Part shown: piece by piece, positions 1 through 7,242 of the stretch
How the letters are laid out: every line of letters starts with the position of its first letter
Numbering within the stretch: the first letter of the stretch is position 1
From: Acidovorax sp. Leaf191
GTDB lineage: Bacteria; Pseudomonadota; Gammaproteobacteria; Burkholderiales; Burkholderiaceae_C
Assembly: GCF_001424425.1 (NCBI RefSeq)
Contig: NZ_LMPT01000019.1
Location: 368,192 to 432,191, forward strand
DNA length: 64,000 nucleotides
Direction of reading: 5' to 3'
Made by a program: the position numbers and the translations under genes
Notes under the pieces: generated by a model
The model's database searches: none
What the model was told of the DNA's origin: nothing
What the model saw: the letters and a program-made list of their open reading frames with translations, nothing else

Positions 1-279
1 GCGGGGCTCCACCATCATCACCAGTGTCTGCCCCGGCGGCGCGGCCAGGGGCAGAAAGCTCACCTGCCATTGCGGGTGCGCGGCCTCCACGCGGCGCGCG
101 ACTTCGGTGGCGGTCAGCCGCGGCGCGTCCGAGGGGACCGCACGGTGAAAGCCGGGGTTGAGCCAGCGGTCGAGTTCATGCTCCCACGCGATGACGGAGC
201 CCGTGAGCCCGGCCACCGCCAGGAACACGGTCATGAACAGGCCCACCCAGCGGTGCAGGAGTACCAGCAGCTTGCGCAT
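1..279 (-). CDS. PepSY-associated TM helix protein, N-terminal part (runs off the window)
   Basis: The minus strand reads 93 codons without a stop from an ATG at 279 to the window edge. The protein starts MRKLLVLLHRWVGLFMTVFL, a short basic start followed by one hydrophobic helix (about residues 10-31) and then the sequence AWEHELDRWLNP. An N-terminal LHRWVGL helix followed by WEHELDR is typical of the PepSY-associated transmembrane family, whose members often lie next to TonB-dependent siderophore receptors and are thought to act in ferric-siderophore reduction. It lies downstream of the receptor gene on the same strand, after a 193-bp gap holding a palindrome. The C-terminus is not visible, so the full domain set cannot be checked. 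Confidence 0.75.
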   Translation of the reverse strand, partial: MRKLLVLLHRWVGLFMTVFLAVAGLTGSVIAWEHELDRWLNPGFHRAVPSDAPRLTATEVARRVEAAHPQWQVSFLPLAAPPGQTLVMMVEPR

Positions 280-404
280 CAATTTGTCCGATGGAGGTCG
301 CACCCGCCTGAGGCCTGCGCGCTGGGCGAGGCCCACGCCAGCGACCGCCGCGCAAGGGCCGCCCCAGCTGCACAGCAGCGTTTCACGTGCGTGCGCTGGC
401 GGTG

Positions 405-476
405 TCCCCTTTCCCGAATGGCGCAGCCATTCGAGAGAAGGGGGAAGGCGCGAAGCGACTCAGGGGGATGCTTTAG
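405..476. repeat. Extragenic palindrome plus CTCAGGGGG-type element at the 3' end of the receptor gene
   Basis: CGAATGGC (415-422) and GCCATTCG (426-433) form a perfect 8-bp stem with a 3-nt loop. It is extended outward by CCCCTTTC and GAGAGAAGGGG. It is followed by GGGGGAAGGCGCGAAGCGACTCAGGGGG, which overlaps the stop codon region of the receptor gene at 473. A similar GGGGGAAG...CTCAGGGGG block is found at 50155-50186, right after phaR. It may act as a transcription terminator or RNA-stabilising hairpin. No U-tract is evident. Confidence 0.6.
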
Positions 477-3043
477 AACCGGTACGCGGCGGCCACCCGC
501 ACCTCACGCCCAAACCCCAGCGCGCAGAACTGCGCACCGCCCCGGAAGGTGTTGCACTGGGTCTTGTAGCGCTTGTCGGCCAGGTTGGTCACGTTGACCG
601 ACAGGCGCCAGGCGCCGACGTCGTAGGCGGCCATGGCGTCGAACAAGGTGTAGCTGTCGTTCATGGGCAGCGGGCCGGTGGCCACGCGCAGCTCGCCGGG
701 CGCGGCGCTGATGTGGCGCGCGCCCAGGGCCAGCTCCAGCGGGCCGCGTTGGTACTTGCCCCAGAGCGACGCCACGTGCTCGGGCGTGGCGCCGGGGCGC
801 TCGCCCACTTCCAGGGCGTTGTTGCTGCGGGTGACCTTGGCGTTCAGGTACGTGTACGCGCCGATCACCGAGAAGCCGCCGCCCACATCGCCCGAGCCCT
901 GCAGTTCCAGCCCGCGGCTGCGCACTTCGCCGGTCTGCACGTCAAAGCGCGGATTGATGGTGGACGGCGTGCGCACGTTGCGCTTGCGCAGGTCGAACGC
1001 CGCGGCGCTGAGCGTGTAGCCCGCGTTGGCCGGCGCATAGCGCACGCCCACCTCGGCTTGTTTCGCCGTCTCGGGCTCGTACGGCGCGCCGTTGGCGTCC
1101 ACTGCCGTCACGGTGGTCAGCGGCGGCTGGAAGGCGGTGTTGAAGCTCACGTACGGCGCCAGGCCGTTGGGCGCCAGGTAGATGGCGCCGGCCCGGCCGG
1201 TGAAGGCGCTGTCGCGCCGGTCCACATGCGTGGTGGCGAAGGGCGCGGTGCCGGTCAGCCGCGCGTCGTACCTGGTGTCGATGTGCGCCGTGTCGTAGCG
1301 GCCGCCCAGGCTGACCACCCAGCGCTCGGAGAGCTTGATCTGGTCCTGCAGGTACAGGCCCACCTGGTTATTGCGCGCCAGGGCCCGGTCGCTCAGGAAG
1401 TTGTCGGCCCAGTCGGGCTGCACGTACACGGGGTTCACCAGGTCGATGGGCGCCACCGCGCCGTTGAGCGACTGGATGCGCCAGTCGAGCTTGGAGTGGT
1501 AGTAGTCCAGGCCCGCCAGCAGCTGGTGCGAGACGTCACCGCTTTTCAAGCGCGCCTCCAGGTGGGTGTCCACCACCAGGGTCTTTTCGGCATCGGGCCG
1601 CACCATGGCCAGGCGCGCCATGCTGCGCTGGTCGGCCAGCAGGCCTCGGTTGCGCATCTCCAGGCGGTGGTTGCTGCCATCGAGGTAGCGCAGGTTGTGG
1701 CGCACCGTCAGCGCGTCGTTGAAGGAATGCTCGAGCAGGTAGCCCAGCGAGTACGCGCGCTTGTGGTGGCCGGAGCCGGCGCCGTTGACGTTGATGCGCT
1801 CGTTGGCTGCGCCGAACGGCGTGTTGCGGTAGTAGGGAATGACGTAGCCGGTGTCGTCATCCTGGTAGTGGGCCAGCAGCGTGAGCGTGGTGCGGTCGCC
1901 CTGCAGGGTGAGCGCCGGAGCCACGTAGGTGCGGTCGGCGCGCAGGCCGTCCCATTGCGTGCCGGCCTCACGCCCCAGCACCGTGAGGCGGCCGAGCACG
2001 GTGCCCGATGCGTTGAGCGCGCCGCCGATGTCGGCAGTGACCTGGCGCCGGTCATGGCTGCCCAGCTCCAGCCCCACCTCGCGCTGCATGCCGGCACGCG
2101 GGCGCTTGGTCACGGCGTTGATGAGACCGCCCGGGGCCGACTGGCCGTACAGCACCGAGGCCGGGCCGTGCACCACCTCCAGCCGCTCCAGGCCATAAGG
2201 CTCCAGGTTGGTCATGAAGCCGTTGTGGATGAGGCGCATGCCGTCGCGGTACAGGCCGGTGCCGGTGAGGTAGAAGCCGCGCACCGAGACGTCATCGTCG
2301 GTGATGCCGTAGTCCGCGGGGCGCACGCCCGCGCTGTAGCGCACGGCCTCGGCCACGCTGGAAATCGCCTGGTCGCGGATCTGCGCGGCCCCGATGGTGG
2401 AGACCTGCTGCGGGGTCTCCAGCACGGGCACGTCCATCTTGGTGGCGCCCGCGCCGCGCGTGGCGCGGTAGCCCTCCACCGGGCCCCAGGCGGATTCGCG
2501 CTCGGCCGTCACGCGCACGGCGGGCAACTGGGTGTCGGTGCCGGATGGCGACGACGCTGCGGCCGGACTGGCGGCTGCGCGGCGCAGCGTGTAGCCGCCA
2601 CCCGAGCGCGCCACCGCCTCCAGGCCCGTGCCTGCCAGCAGCCGAACAAAGCCTTGTTCCACCGCCACGCTGCCCTGCAGCCCCGTGCTGCGCAGGCCGT
2701 CGGTCAGCGCAGGCTCGAACGACAGCGTGACGCCCGCAGCCCCCGCAAAGCGCGACAGCGCCGGGCCCAGGGGGCCTGCGGGAATGTCGTAAGTACGCGG
2801 TGCGGGGGCGGCCACGGAGCCTGCAGCGCCGGCGCCAGATGACTGGGCTCCTTGGGCCATGGCTTGGAATGGCAGTGAGGAGGCCGTCAGAGCCAGGCCG
2901 AGGCACAGTGCCTGTGCGGCGCGTGCGGGCGCTGTGGCCACAGCAGGGCGTGGATGGTGGTGGGCCAGCGGCGGCTGGCCGCGCAAAGCGTGCGGCAGGT
3001 GCGGCAGGTGCGGCAGGTGCGATGCGTGTGATGGGTGCGCCAT
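473..3043 (-). CDS. TonB-dependent siderophore receptor of the transducer type
   Basis: Outer-membrane receptor of 856 aa that should import a ferric siderophore using TonB energy. A signal peptide ends near AMAQ (residues 60-64) after an unusual His/Pro-rich leader. An STN (secretin/TonB N-terminal) signalling domain starts at RTYDIPAGPL (about residue 84). The plug begins near DVPVLETPQQVSTI (about 205), includes PGGLINAVTKRPR, and is followed by a 22-strand-type barrel ending in AAAYRF with the usual terminal aromatic residue. The STN domain and the fecI-fecR genes just upstream mark it as a signalling receptor. CCGAGGAG lies 7 nt before the ATG and supports the start. The substrate cannot be read from sequence; FoxA/FhuE/FecA-like receptors are the closest general class. 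Confidence 0.9.
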   Translation of the reverse strand: MAHPSHASHLPHLPHLPHALRGQPPLAHHHPRPAVATAPARAAQALCLGLALTASSLPFQAMAQGAQSSGAGAAGSVAAPAPRTYDIPAGPLGPALSRFAGAAGVTLSFEPALTDGLRSTGLQGSVAVEQGFVRLLAGTGLEAVARSGGGYTLRRAAASPAAASSPSGTDTQLPAVRVTAERESAWGPVEGYRATRGAGATKMDVPVLETPQQVSTIGAAQIRDQAISSVAEAVRYSAGVRPADYGITDDDVSVRGFYLTGTGLYRDGMRLIHNGFMTNLEPYGLERLEVVHGPASVLYGQSAPGGLINAVTKRPRAGMQREVGLELGSHDRRQVTADIGGALNASGTVLGRLTVLGREAGTQWDGLRADRTYVAPALTLQGDRTTLTLLAHYQDDDTGYVIPYYRNTPFGAANERINVNGAGSGHHKRAYSLGYLLEHSFNDALTVRHNLRYLDGSNHRLEMRNRGLLADQRSMARLAMVRPDAEKTLVVDTHLEARLKSGDVSHQLLAGLDYYHSKLDWRIQSLNGAVAPIDLVNPVYVQPDWADNFLSDRALARNNQVGLYLQDQIKLSERWVVSLGGRYDTAHIDTRYDARLTGTAPFATTHVDRRDSAFTGRAGAIYLAPNGLAPYVSFNTAFQPPLTTVTAVDANGAPYEPETAKQAEVGVRYAPANAGYTLSAAAFDLRKRNVRTPSTINPRFDVQTGEVRSRGLELQGSGDVGGGFSVIGAYTYLNAKVTRSNNALEVGERPGATPEHVASLWGKYQRGPLELALGARHISAAPGELRVATGPLPMNDSYTLFDAMAAYDVGAWRLSVNVTNLADKRYKTQCNTFRGGAQFCALGFGREVRVAAAYRF
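2991..3017 (-). repeat. Three perfect 9-bp tandem repeats in the receptor leader
   Basis: TGCGGCAGG occurs three times in a row on the plus strand and encodes Leu-Pro-His three times on the minus strand, near residue 10 of the receptor. The unit is a multiple of three, so copy changes would lengthen or shorten the leader without shifting the frame. Confidence 0.85.
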
Positions 3044-3062
3044 GCGCGTTCTCCTCGGAGTT

Positions 3063-3093
3063 GGTATCGGTCAGAAAGCGGTGTTCCGATACC
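3063..3093 (-). promoter_or_regulatory. Hairpin in the 5' leader of the receptor mRNA
   Basis: GGTATCGG (3063-3070) and CCGATACC (3086-3093) are perfect 8-bp inverted repeats with a 15-nt loop, about 10 nt upstream of the receptor's Shine-Dalgarno. It could be a stabilising 5' hairpin or a regulator site. A GAAAAATAT...CGTG arrangement further upstream (about 3120-3142, minus strand) is a possible ECF-sigma promoter, but this is weak. Confidence 0.5.
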
Positions 3094-3225
3094 TGCCGTG
3101 TGAACGCGAAGAAAGTGACACGGTCTTCATGATATTTTTCAAAAGCCGTCCATGGCGATGGACCCCATGCCCCGAACACCCCTCCCCTCGCCGTACGCCG
3201 CGACCGGTCGCAGGGCCGGGCCTCG

Positions 3226-4269
3226 TCAGGCCGGAACCAGGGTGACCCAATAACGCGTGCGCATGACCACCTGCACGGGCAGGGTCTCGCGCAGCATGGC
3301 CAGGATGTATTCGGTGTCCTGCAGCTGGAACGCGCCGGAGATGCGCAGACCCGCGACCTGCGGGTCGCAGCGCACCACGCCCGGACGGTAGCGCGAGAGC
3401 TCACTCGCAAAGTCGCTCAGCCGCATGCCGTCCGCATACAGCACGCCCTGCGTCCATGCCAGCGCTTGTTCGCTCAGCGCCGCCACAGCCTGCACGCCAT
3501 CCTGAGTGAAGCTGCACTGCTCTCCAGCGCGCAGCACCCGGCCCGTGCCCTGGTGCGGCGTGATCTCCACCGCACCCTCGGCCACCCCCACGCGCGCCTC
3601 GCCGGCATCGCCCAGCCGCACCGCAAACCGCGTTCCCAGCGCACGCAGCCAACCCTGGGGTGTCTCCACGCGAAAGCTGCGGTGGCCGCCCGCATCGGCC
3701 CCGGTGGTAATGAGCACCTCGCCCGCCCGCAGGCGCACCAGGCGCTCCTGCGGGCTGAAGGCGGCGTCCAGTGCGGTGGCGGTGTTGAGCATGACGCGCG
3801 AGCCGTCGGCCAGGACCACGCTGCGCTGCTCACCGACAGCGGTGCGGTGGGCGGCCGTCCACTCCTGCCAGGGCAGGTGGCGCCAGCCCAGGAAGGCGGC
3901 CGTGGGGGCCGTGCCCACCCATGCCAGCACGCGCAGTGCGGCGCGCCGGTTGGCCCCGCGCCGCGCGGTGGCCAGCACGGGCATCCCCAGAGGCGCGGGC
4001 ACTGAGCCAAAAGTGCGGGACAGCCGCTCTGCCCGCTGCCAGGCCATTTCGTGGGCAGCGTCCTGCGCGCGCCAGCGTTCAAGCGCCTGCCAATCGGCCG
4101 GCTGCGCCTGGCCTGAATGAAGGCGCACCAGCCACTGCGCAGCCTCTCGCAGCACGGCGCGGCCAGGCGCGCTGGCGTCGTTGTCTGGTGGGCGGGCTGG
4201 GGATGCGCCCCGCCCTCGCCCTGCACCTTGCGGGTCTGCGTGTGGCGGCCCGCCGGCGCGGCCGTTCAT
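3226..4269 (-). CDS. fecR: FecR-family anti-sigma / signal-relay protein
   Basis: Inner-membrane regulator of 347 aa that would pass the receptor's signal to the ECF sigma factor. The N-terminal cytoplasmic part (about residues 30-75, EAAQWLVRLHSGQAQPADW) matches the DUF4880 sigma-binding domain. A single hydrophobic segment (RVLAWVGTAPTAAFLGW, about 112-128) spans the membrane. The periplasmic FecR domain follows (VVLADGSRVMLNTATAL, then VETPQGWLRALGTRFAVR) and ends with a DUF4974-like STN-contacting tail. The ATG at 4269 overlaps the fecI stop in ATGA, so the two genes are likely translationally coupled. An open frame extends further upstream but lies inside fecI and is rejected. Confidence 0.9.
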   Translation of the reverse strand: MNGRAGGPPHADPQGAGRGRGASPARPPDNDASAPGRAVLREAAQWLVRLHSGQAQPADWQALERWRAQDAAHEMAWQRAERLSRTFGSVPAPLGMPVLATARRGANRRAALRVLAWVGTAPTAAFLGWRHLPWQEWTAAHRTAVGEQRSVVLADGSRVMLNTATALDAAFSPQERLVRLRAGEVLITTGADAGGHRSFRVETPQGWLRALGTRFAVRLGDAGEARVGVAEGAVEITPHQGTGRVLRAGEQCSFTQDGVQAVAALSEQALAWTQGVLYADGMRLSDFASELSRYRPGVVRCDPQVAGLRISGAFQLQDTEYILAMLRETLPVQVVMRTRYWVTLVPA

Positions 4270-4775
4270 GCCATCGCCAGCAGGCAGCATTCGAACCCCT
4301 GCGCCATGTAGCGCTTGACGGTGCGCTCGCTCACCTGCAGTTGTTGCGCGATCTCGGCATAGCCCAGTCCTTCCAGCTGCGACAGCAGGAATGCGTGCCG
4401 TGCCTTGGGCGCCAAGCCCTCCAGCATGGCGTCGATGGCATGGAGCGCTTCCAGAATGAGCGCGCGCTCTTCGGGCGATGGCGCCATGGGTTCGGGCATG
4501 AGCGCCAGCGCATCCGCATAGGCCTGCTCCAGCGCCTGGCGGCGCCAATGGTCGCAGACCAGGCCCTTGGCGATGGTGGTGAGGTAAGCGCGAGGCTCGC
4601 GCAAACTTTGCAGCACCTGCGGCCTCAGCAACACCCGCACAAACGTGTCCTGCGCAAGGTCGGCCGCCTCGTCCCTGCAGCCGAGCCGCCGGTACAGCCA
4701 GGCACGCAGCCAGCCGCTGTGGTCGCTGTACAGCGTGTGCGGAGAGTGAACCTGACTGGCGTCAGCGGCGGTCAT
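4266..4775 (-). CDS. fecI: FecI-type ECF sigma factor
   Basis: Sigma-70 family ECF factor of 169 aa, expected to direct transcription of the adjacent receptor gene in response to its siderophore. Region 2 is seen in DEAADLAQDTFVRVLL and region 4 in YAEIAQQLQVSERTVKRYMAQ, a clear helix-turn-helix. The ATG at 4775 is chosen because a consensus promoter with TATAAT lies at 4809-4814, which puts the transcription start only about 27 nt upstream. Longer open reading would begin inside or before that promoter. The ribosome site is weak (GGA 6 nt before ATG). The order fecI-fecR-receptor on one strand is the standard surface-signalling cassette. Confidence 0.92.
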   Translation of the reverse strand: MTAADASQVHSPHTLYSDHSGWLRAWLYRRLGCRDEAADLAQDTFVRVLLRPQVLQSLREPRAYLTTIAKGLVCDHWRRQALEQAYADALALMPEPMAPSPEERALILEALHAIDAMLEGLAPKARHAFLLSQLEGLGYAEIAQQLQVSERTVKRYMAQGFECCLLAMA

Positions 4776-4808
4776 GCAGATCCAAGGGACAGAGGTGATG
4801 TTGCCGGA

Positions 4809-4837
4809 ATTATATTGAGAATAATTCTCAATACCAA
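4809..4837 (-). promoter_or_regulatory. fecI promoter with a Fur-box palindrome filling the spacer
   Basis: On the minus strand the -35 TTGGTA (plus 4832-4837) and -10 TATAAT (plus 4809-4814) are separated by exactly 17 bp. The plus-strand sequence 4813-4833 is a perfect 10+1+10 palindrome (TATTGAGAAT, A, ATTCTCAATA), close to the Fur consensus built from GATAAT-like arms. A Fur dimer bound here would cover the whole spacer and block RNA polymerase when iron is sufficient. Confidence 0.85.
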
Positions 4838-5064
4838 ACAATGTCACCCCTCTTACGTCACCTATCGCATGTAAACGCAAGGAATATCCGCGCAAAAAAA
4901 ATGTAAATAACAATACAAACAATTGATTATTGGCCGCAACTATCAATTAAAAACTGGACGTACGCACCGTTGCAGTGCACCCTGAGGCTGGACAGGTTCA
5001 CCACGCAGGGCGCGCGTCAGTGTGTCTTGGCGTTTCTTCTTCAATTTTTTGTGGGGAGAAGGCA

Positions 5065-5718
5065 ATGCGAGCATCACAAAGAGCGCAACGACCGGTTGGT
5101 TCATCAACGACTGCAACGACAGGCGCCCGTGCGCACGGACTGCCAAGCGTGCAGAAGCTGCGGGGCGCCGGCATCATCCTGGCCTGCTGCGCATGGGCGT
5201 GCACCGCTGGCGCGGACACCCTCACCGGCAATCTGCAATCCCAGATCCAGCTCACGGCCGGCTGCATGATTGCCGGCAGCTCCGGGGCGGCATCGGGGGT
5301 CAACTTCGGTACGCTCGACTTCGGCACACGGCCCAGCACCTTTACCGGCACGGTGCAGGCCTCGGCATCGGGCGGCGAGAGCGTGTCGGGCCCTACGCAG
5401 CTGGTGTGTTCGCCGGATGTGCTGGGCATCAGCATCCAGGTCGGCCCTGGCAATTACGCGGGCCTGGGCGGTGCCATCGGTGCCGGCACCCGGGCCATGC
5501 GCAACGGCAACACAGCGGCCTATATCCCCTACGACGTCTTCCGCGACTCCGGCCACACCCAGGTCTACCCGCTGGCCGCGGCCATCAACGGTATCGCGGT
5601 GCCCGCCAACGGCGCGGCGTTTCCGCTGCCGATCTACGGTCAGATCAACAAGACCGACCCCACGGCACTGCCAGCAGGCATGTACATGGATACGCTGCAG
5701 GTCACTGTGACCTACTGA
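5065..5718 (+). CDS. Spore coat U (SCPU) domain pilin, first subunit
   Basis: Secreted pilus subunit of 217 aa. The start at 5065 follows a strong GGGGAGAAGG and gives a signal peptide (about residues 25-50, KLRGAGIILACCAWAC) ending before ADTLTGNL. The mature part shows the SCPU fold pattern: LTAGCMIAGSS near its start, GVNFGTLDFG, a central Cys (LVCSP), and a C-terminal strand PAGMYMDTLQVTVTY. In Csu-type pili such proteins are donor-strand-exchanged subunits. It is the first gene of a five-gene operon with chaperone and usher. An in-frame extension upstream to 4975 lacks a ribosome site and is not favoured. Confidence 0.85.
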   Translation: MRASQRAQRPVGSSTTATTGARAHGLPSVQKLRGAGIILACCAWACTAGADTLTGNLQSQIQLTAGCMIAGSSGAASGVNFGTLDFGTRPSTFTGTVQASASGGESVSGPTQLVCSPDVLGISIQVGPGNYAGLGGAIGAGTRAMRNGNTAAYIPYDVFRDSGHTQVYPLAAAINGIAVPANGAAFPLPIYGQINKTDPTALPAGMYMDTLQVTVTY

Positions 5719-5821
5719 TTCTTTCGTGCCTCTTCCACCGTAGGGCACGGGTGGGACTTCCCACCACCCAGAGCCCCCCGGCAACACCACGGCTGCGCAC
5801 GGCAGCCACAGAGAGATCCCG

Positions 5822-6421
5822 ATGAAGAAAATCATGCAGGCCATTGCAGGGGTGAGGCTGCGCGCGAAGCGCCTCACCAGTGCGCAAACACCGCTCCAGC
5901 TGGCGCGGGCATCGCGCCTGGCGCTGCTGGTGCTTCCAGCGGCTGCGCTGGCGGCCACCATCCCGACCAGCCCCACGTTCACGGTGTCGGCGTCGGTGGT
6001 GCGGGGCTGTGTGGTCTCCGGCAGCACCAGCCAGGTCAGCGGCATTGCGTTTGGCAGCATCAACTTCGGCAGCCACCCTGCGCTGCAGTCGGGCACCATG
6101 CAAACCATGGCCGGCAGCAGCATGGGAGGCCAGGCCAAGCTGGTGTGCACCCCGGGCACCGCCGTGCAGATCAGCATCGACGGCGGGCAACACGGACAGG
6201 GCGTGCAACGGCGCATGTCCAACGGCGCAGGCAAGTACGTCCCCTACAACCTGGATCTCGTGCAGGGCGCGCCAGCCCCGCTGGTGCCCAATGTGCCGGT
6301 GGGCCTGGTGATCGACGCCACGCCGCTGGCCCTGCCCGTGCGCGGCACCGTCACGCTGCCGGGCTCTACGGCCGCAGCGGGCATCTATGCGGACACCGTG
6401 CAGGTGACGCTGTCATGGTGA
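5822..6421 (+). CDS. Spore coat U (SCPU) domain pilin, second subunit
   Basis: Pilus subunit of 199 aa preceded by GAGAGA 6 nt before the ATG. The signal peptide ends near LVLPAAALAAT (about residue 43). The mature part repeats the layout of the upstream pilin: VVRGCVVSGST, GIAFGSINFGSHPAL, AKLVCTPG, and a C-terminal strand AAGIYADTVQVTLSW. It is probably another structural or adaptor subunit of the same Csu-like pilus. The stop codon lies inside the start region of the chaperone gene (7-nt overlap), which suggests coupled translation. The 103-nt gap after the first pilin shows no terminator with a U-tract. Confidence 0.87.
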   Translation: MKKIMQAIAGVRLRAKRLTSAQTPLQLARASRLALLVLPAAALAATIPTSPTFTVSASVVRGCVVSGSTSQVSGIAFGSINFGSHPALQSGTMQTMAGSSMGGQAKLVCTPGTAVQISIDGGQHGQGVQRRMSNGAGKYVPYNLDLVQGAPAPLVPNVPVGLVIDATPLALPVRGTVTLPGSTAAAGIYADTVQVTLSW

Positions 6422-7242
6422 GCGCATTGACCACCGATGCCACCGTGCGCCCCTGGCGCGCCGCCGCGCGGTGGCTCTGCGCACTGGGGCTGGCCCTGGC
6501 CGCTGCGGCGCCCGTGAATGCCGCCACGCCGCTGATGATCTGGCCGGTGGACCCGATGATCACCGAGGAGCAGCAGGCCGTGGCCGTGTGGGTGGAAAAC
6601 CGGGGCGTGGCCGCGGTGTCGCTGCAGGTGCGGGTCATGGACTGGAGCCAGACCGAAGGCGAGGAGTTTCTCTCGTCACAAAAAGAGGTCGTGGCTAGCC
6701 CCCCGATCAGCGTGATCCCGCCGGGCAAGCGGCAGATGGTCCGACTGATCGCGTCGCAGCCCGTGCCACCCGAACTGGAAGTGGCCTACCGCGTGCTCAT
6801 CGACGAGCTGCCTGCACCCGATGACCAGTCCGGATCCCCCACACAGGATGAAACAGGCATGGGCATACGGCTCAAGGTGCGCTACGCCATCCCGCTGTTC
6901 GTGTACGGCCGCGGCGCGCAGCCATTCAGGGCCACGCACTCGCAGGCACAACGCGGCAGCAAGGGCAAGCCGCTGCCGCCGGACCTGACGTGGAACACGG
7001 TCAAGGACGGCAAGGCGCACCGCCTGGTGGTGCGCAACAAGGGCAAGGGGCACGCGCGCATCACGGCCGTGCGCTGGGGCACCCGGGCACCGCGGCCTGA
7101 TGTGACCATCAATGAAGGCCTGATGGGCTATGTGCTGCCCAACAGCCTGATGCGCTGGGAACTGGAGGCGCCACCGCCCGGCGACCCGGTGCTCAAGGCC
7201 AACATCAATGGGCATGAGACCCTTGTGCCCCGTGGCGAGTAG
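6415..7242 (+). CDS. Periplasmic pilus chaperone (PapD/CsuC-like)
   Basis: Chaperone of 275 aa that should fold and cap SCPU pilins in the periplasm. A signal peptide ends at APVNAATPL (about residue 36). The first Ig-like domain shows MIWPVDPMITEEQQAVAVWV and VSVIPPGKRQMVRL-type strands (PPISVIPPGKRQMVRLIA), with the conserved YRVLIDELP and RYAIPLFV motifs that end domain 1. The second domain carries VVRNKGKGHARIT. The ATG overlaps the stop of the upstream pilin by 7 nt. The motif order is that of the chaperone family paired with SCPU pilins. Confidence 0.9.
   Translation: MVSALTTDATVRPWRAAARWLCALGLALAAAAPVNAATPLMIWPVDPMITEEQQAVAVWVENRGVAAVSLQVRVMDWSQTEGEEFLSSQKEVVASPPISVIPPGKRQMVRLIASQPVPPELEVAYRVLIDELPAPDDQSGSPTQDETGMGIRLKVRYAIPLFVYGRGAQPFRATHSQAQRGSKGKPLPPDLTWNTVKDGKAHRLVVRNKGKGHARITAVRWGTRAPRPDVTINEGLMGYVLPNSLMRWELEAPPPGDPVLKANINGHETLVPRGE

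Noticed and set aside
158..2842. Long open frame opposite the TonB receptor gene
   Set aside because: It is antisense to a clear gene and reads as Ala/Arg/His/Gly-rich sequence without domains; common in high-GC DNA.
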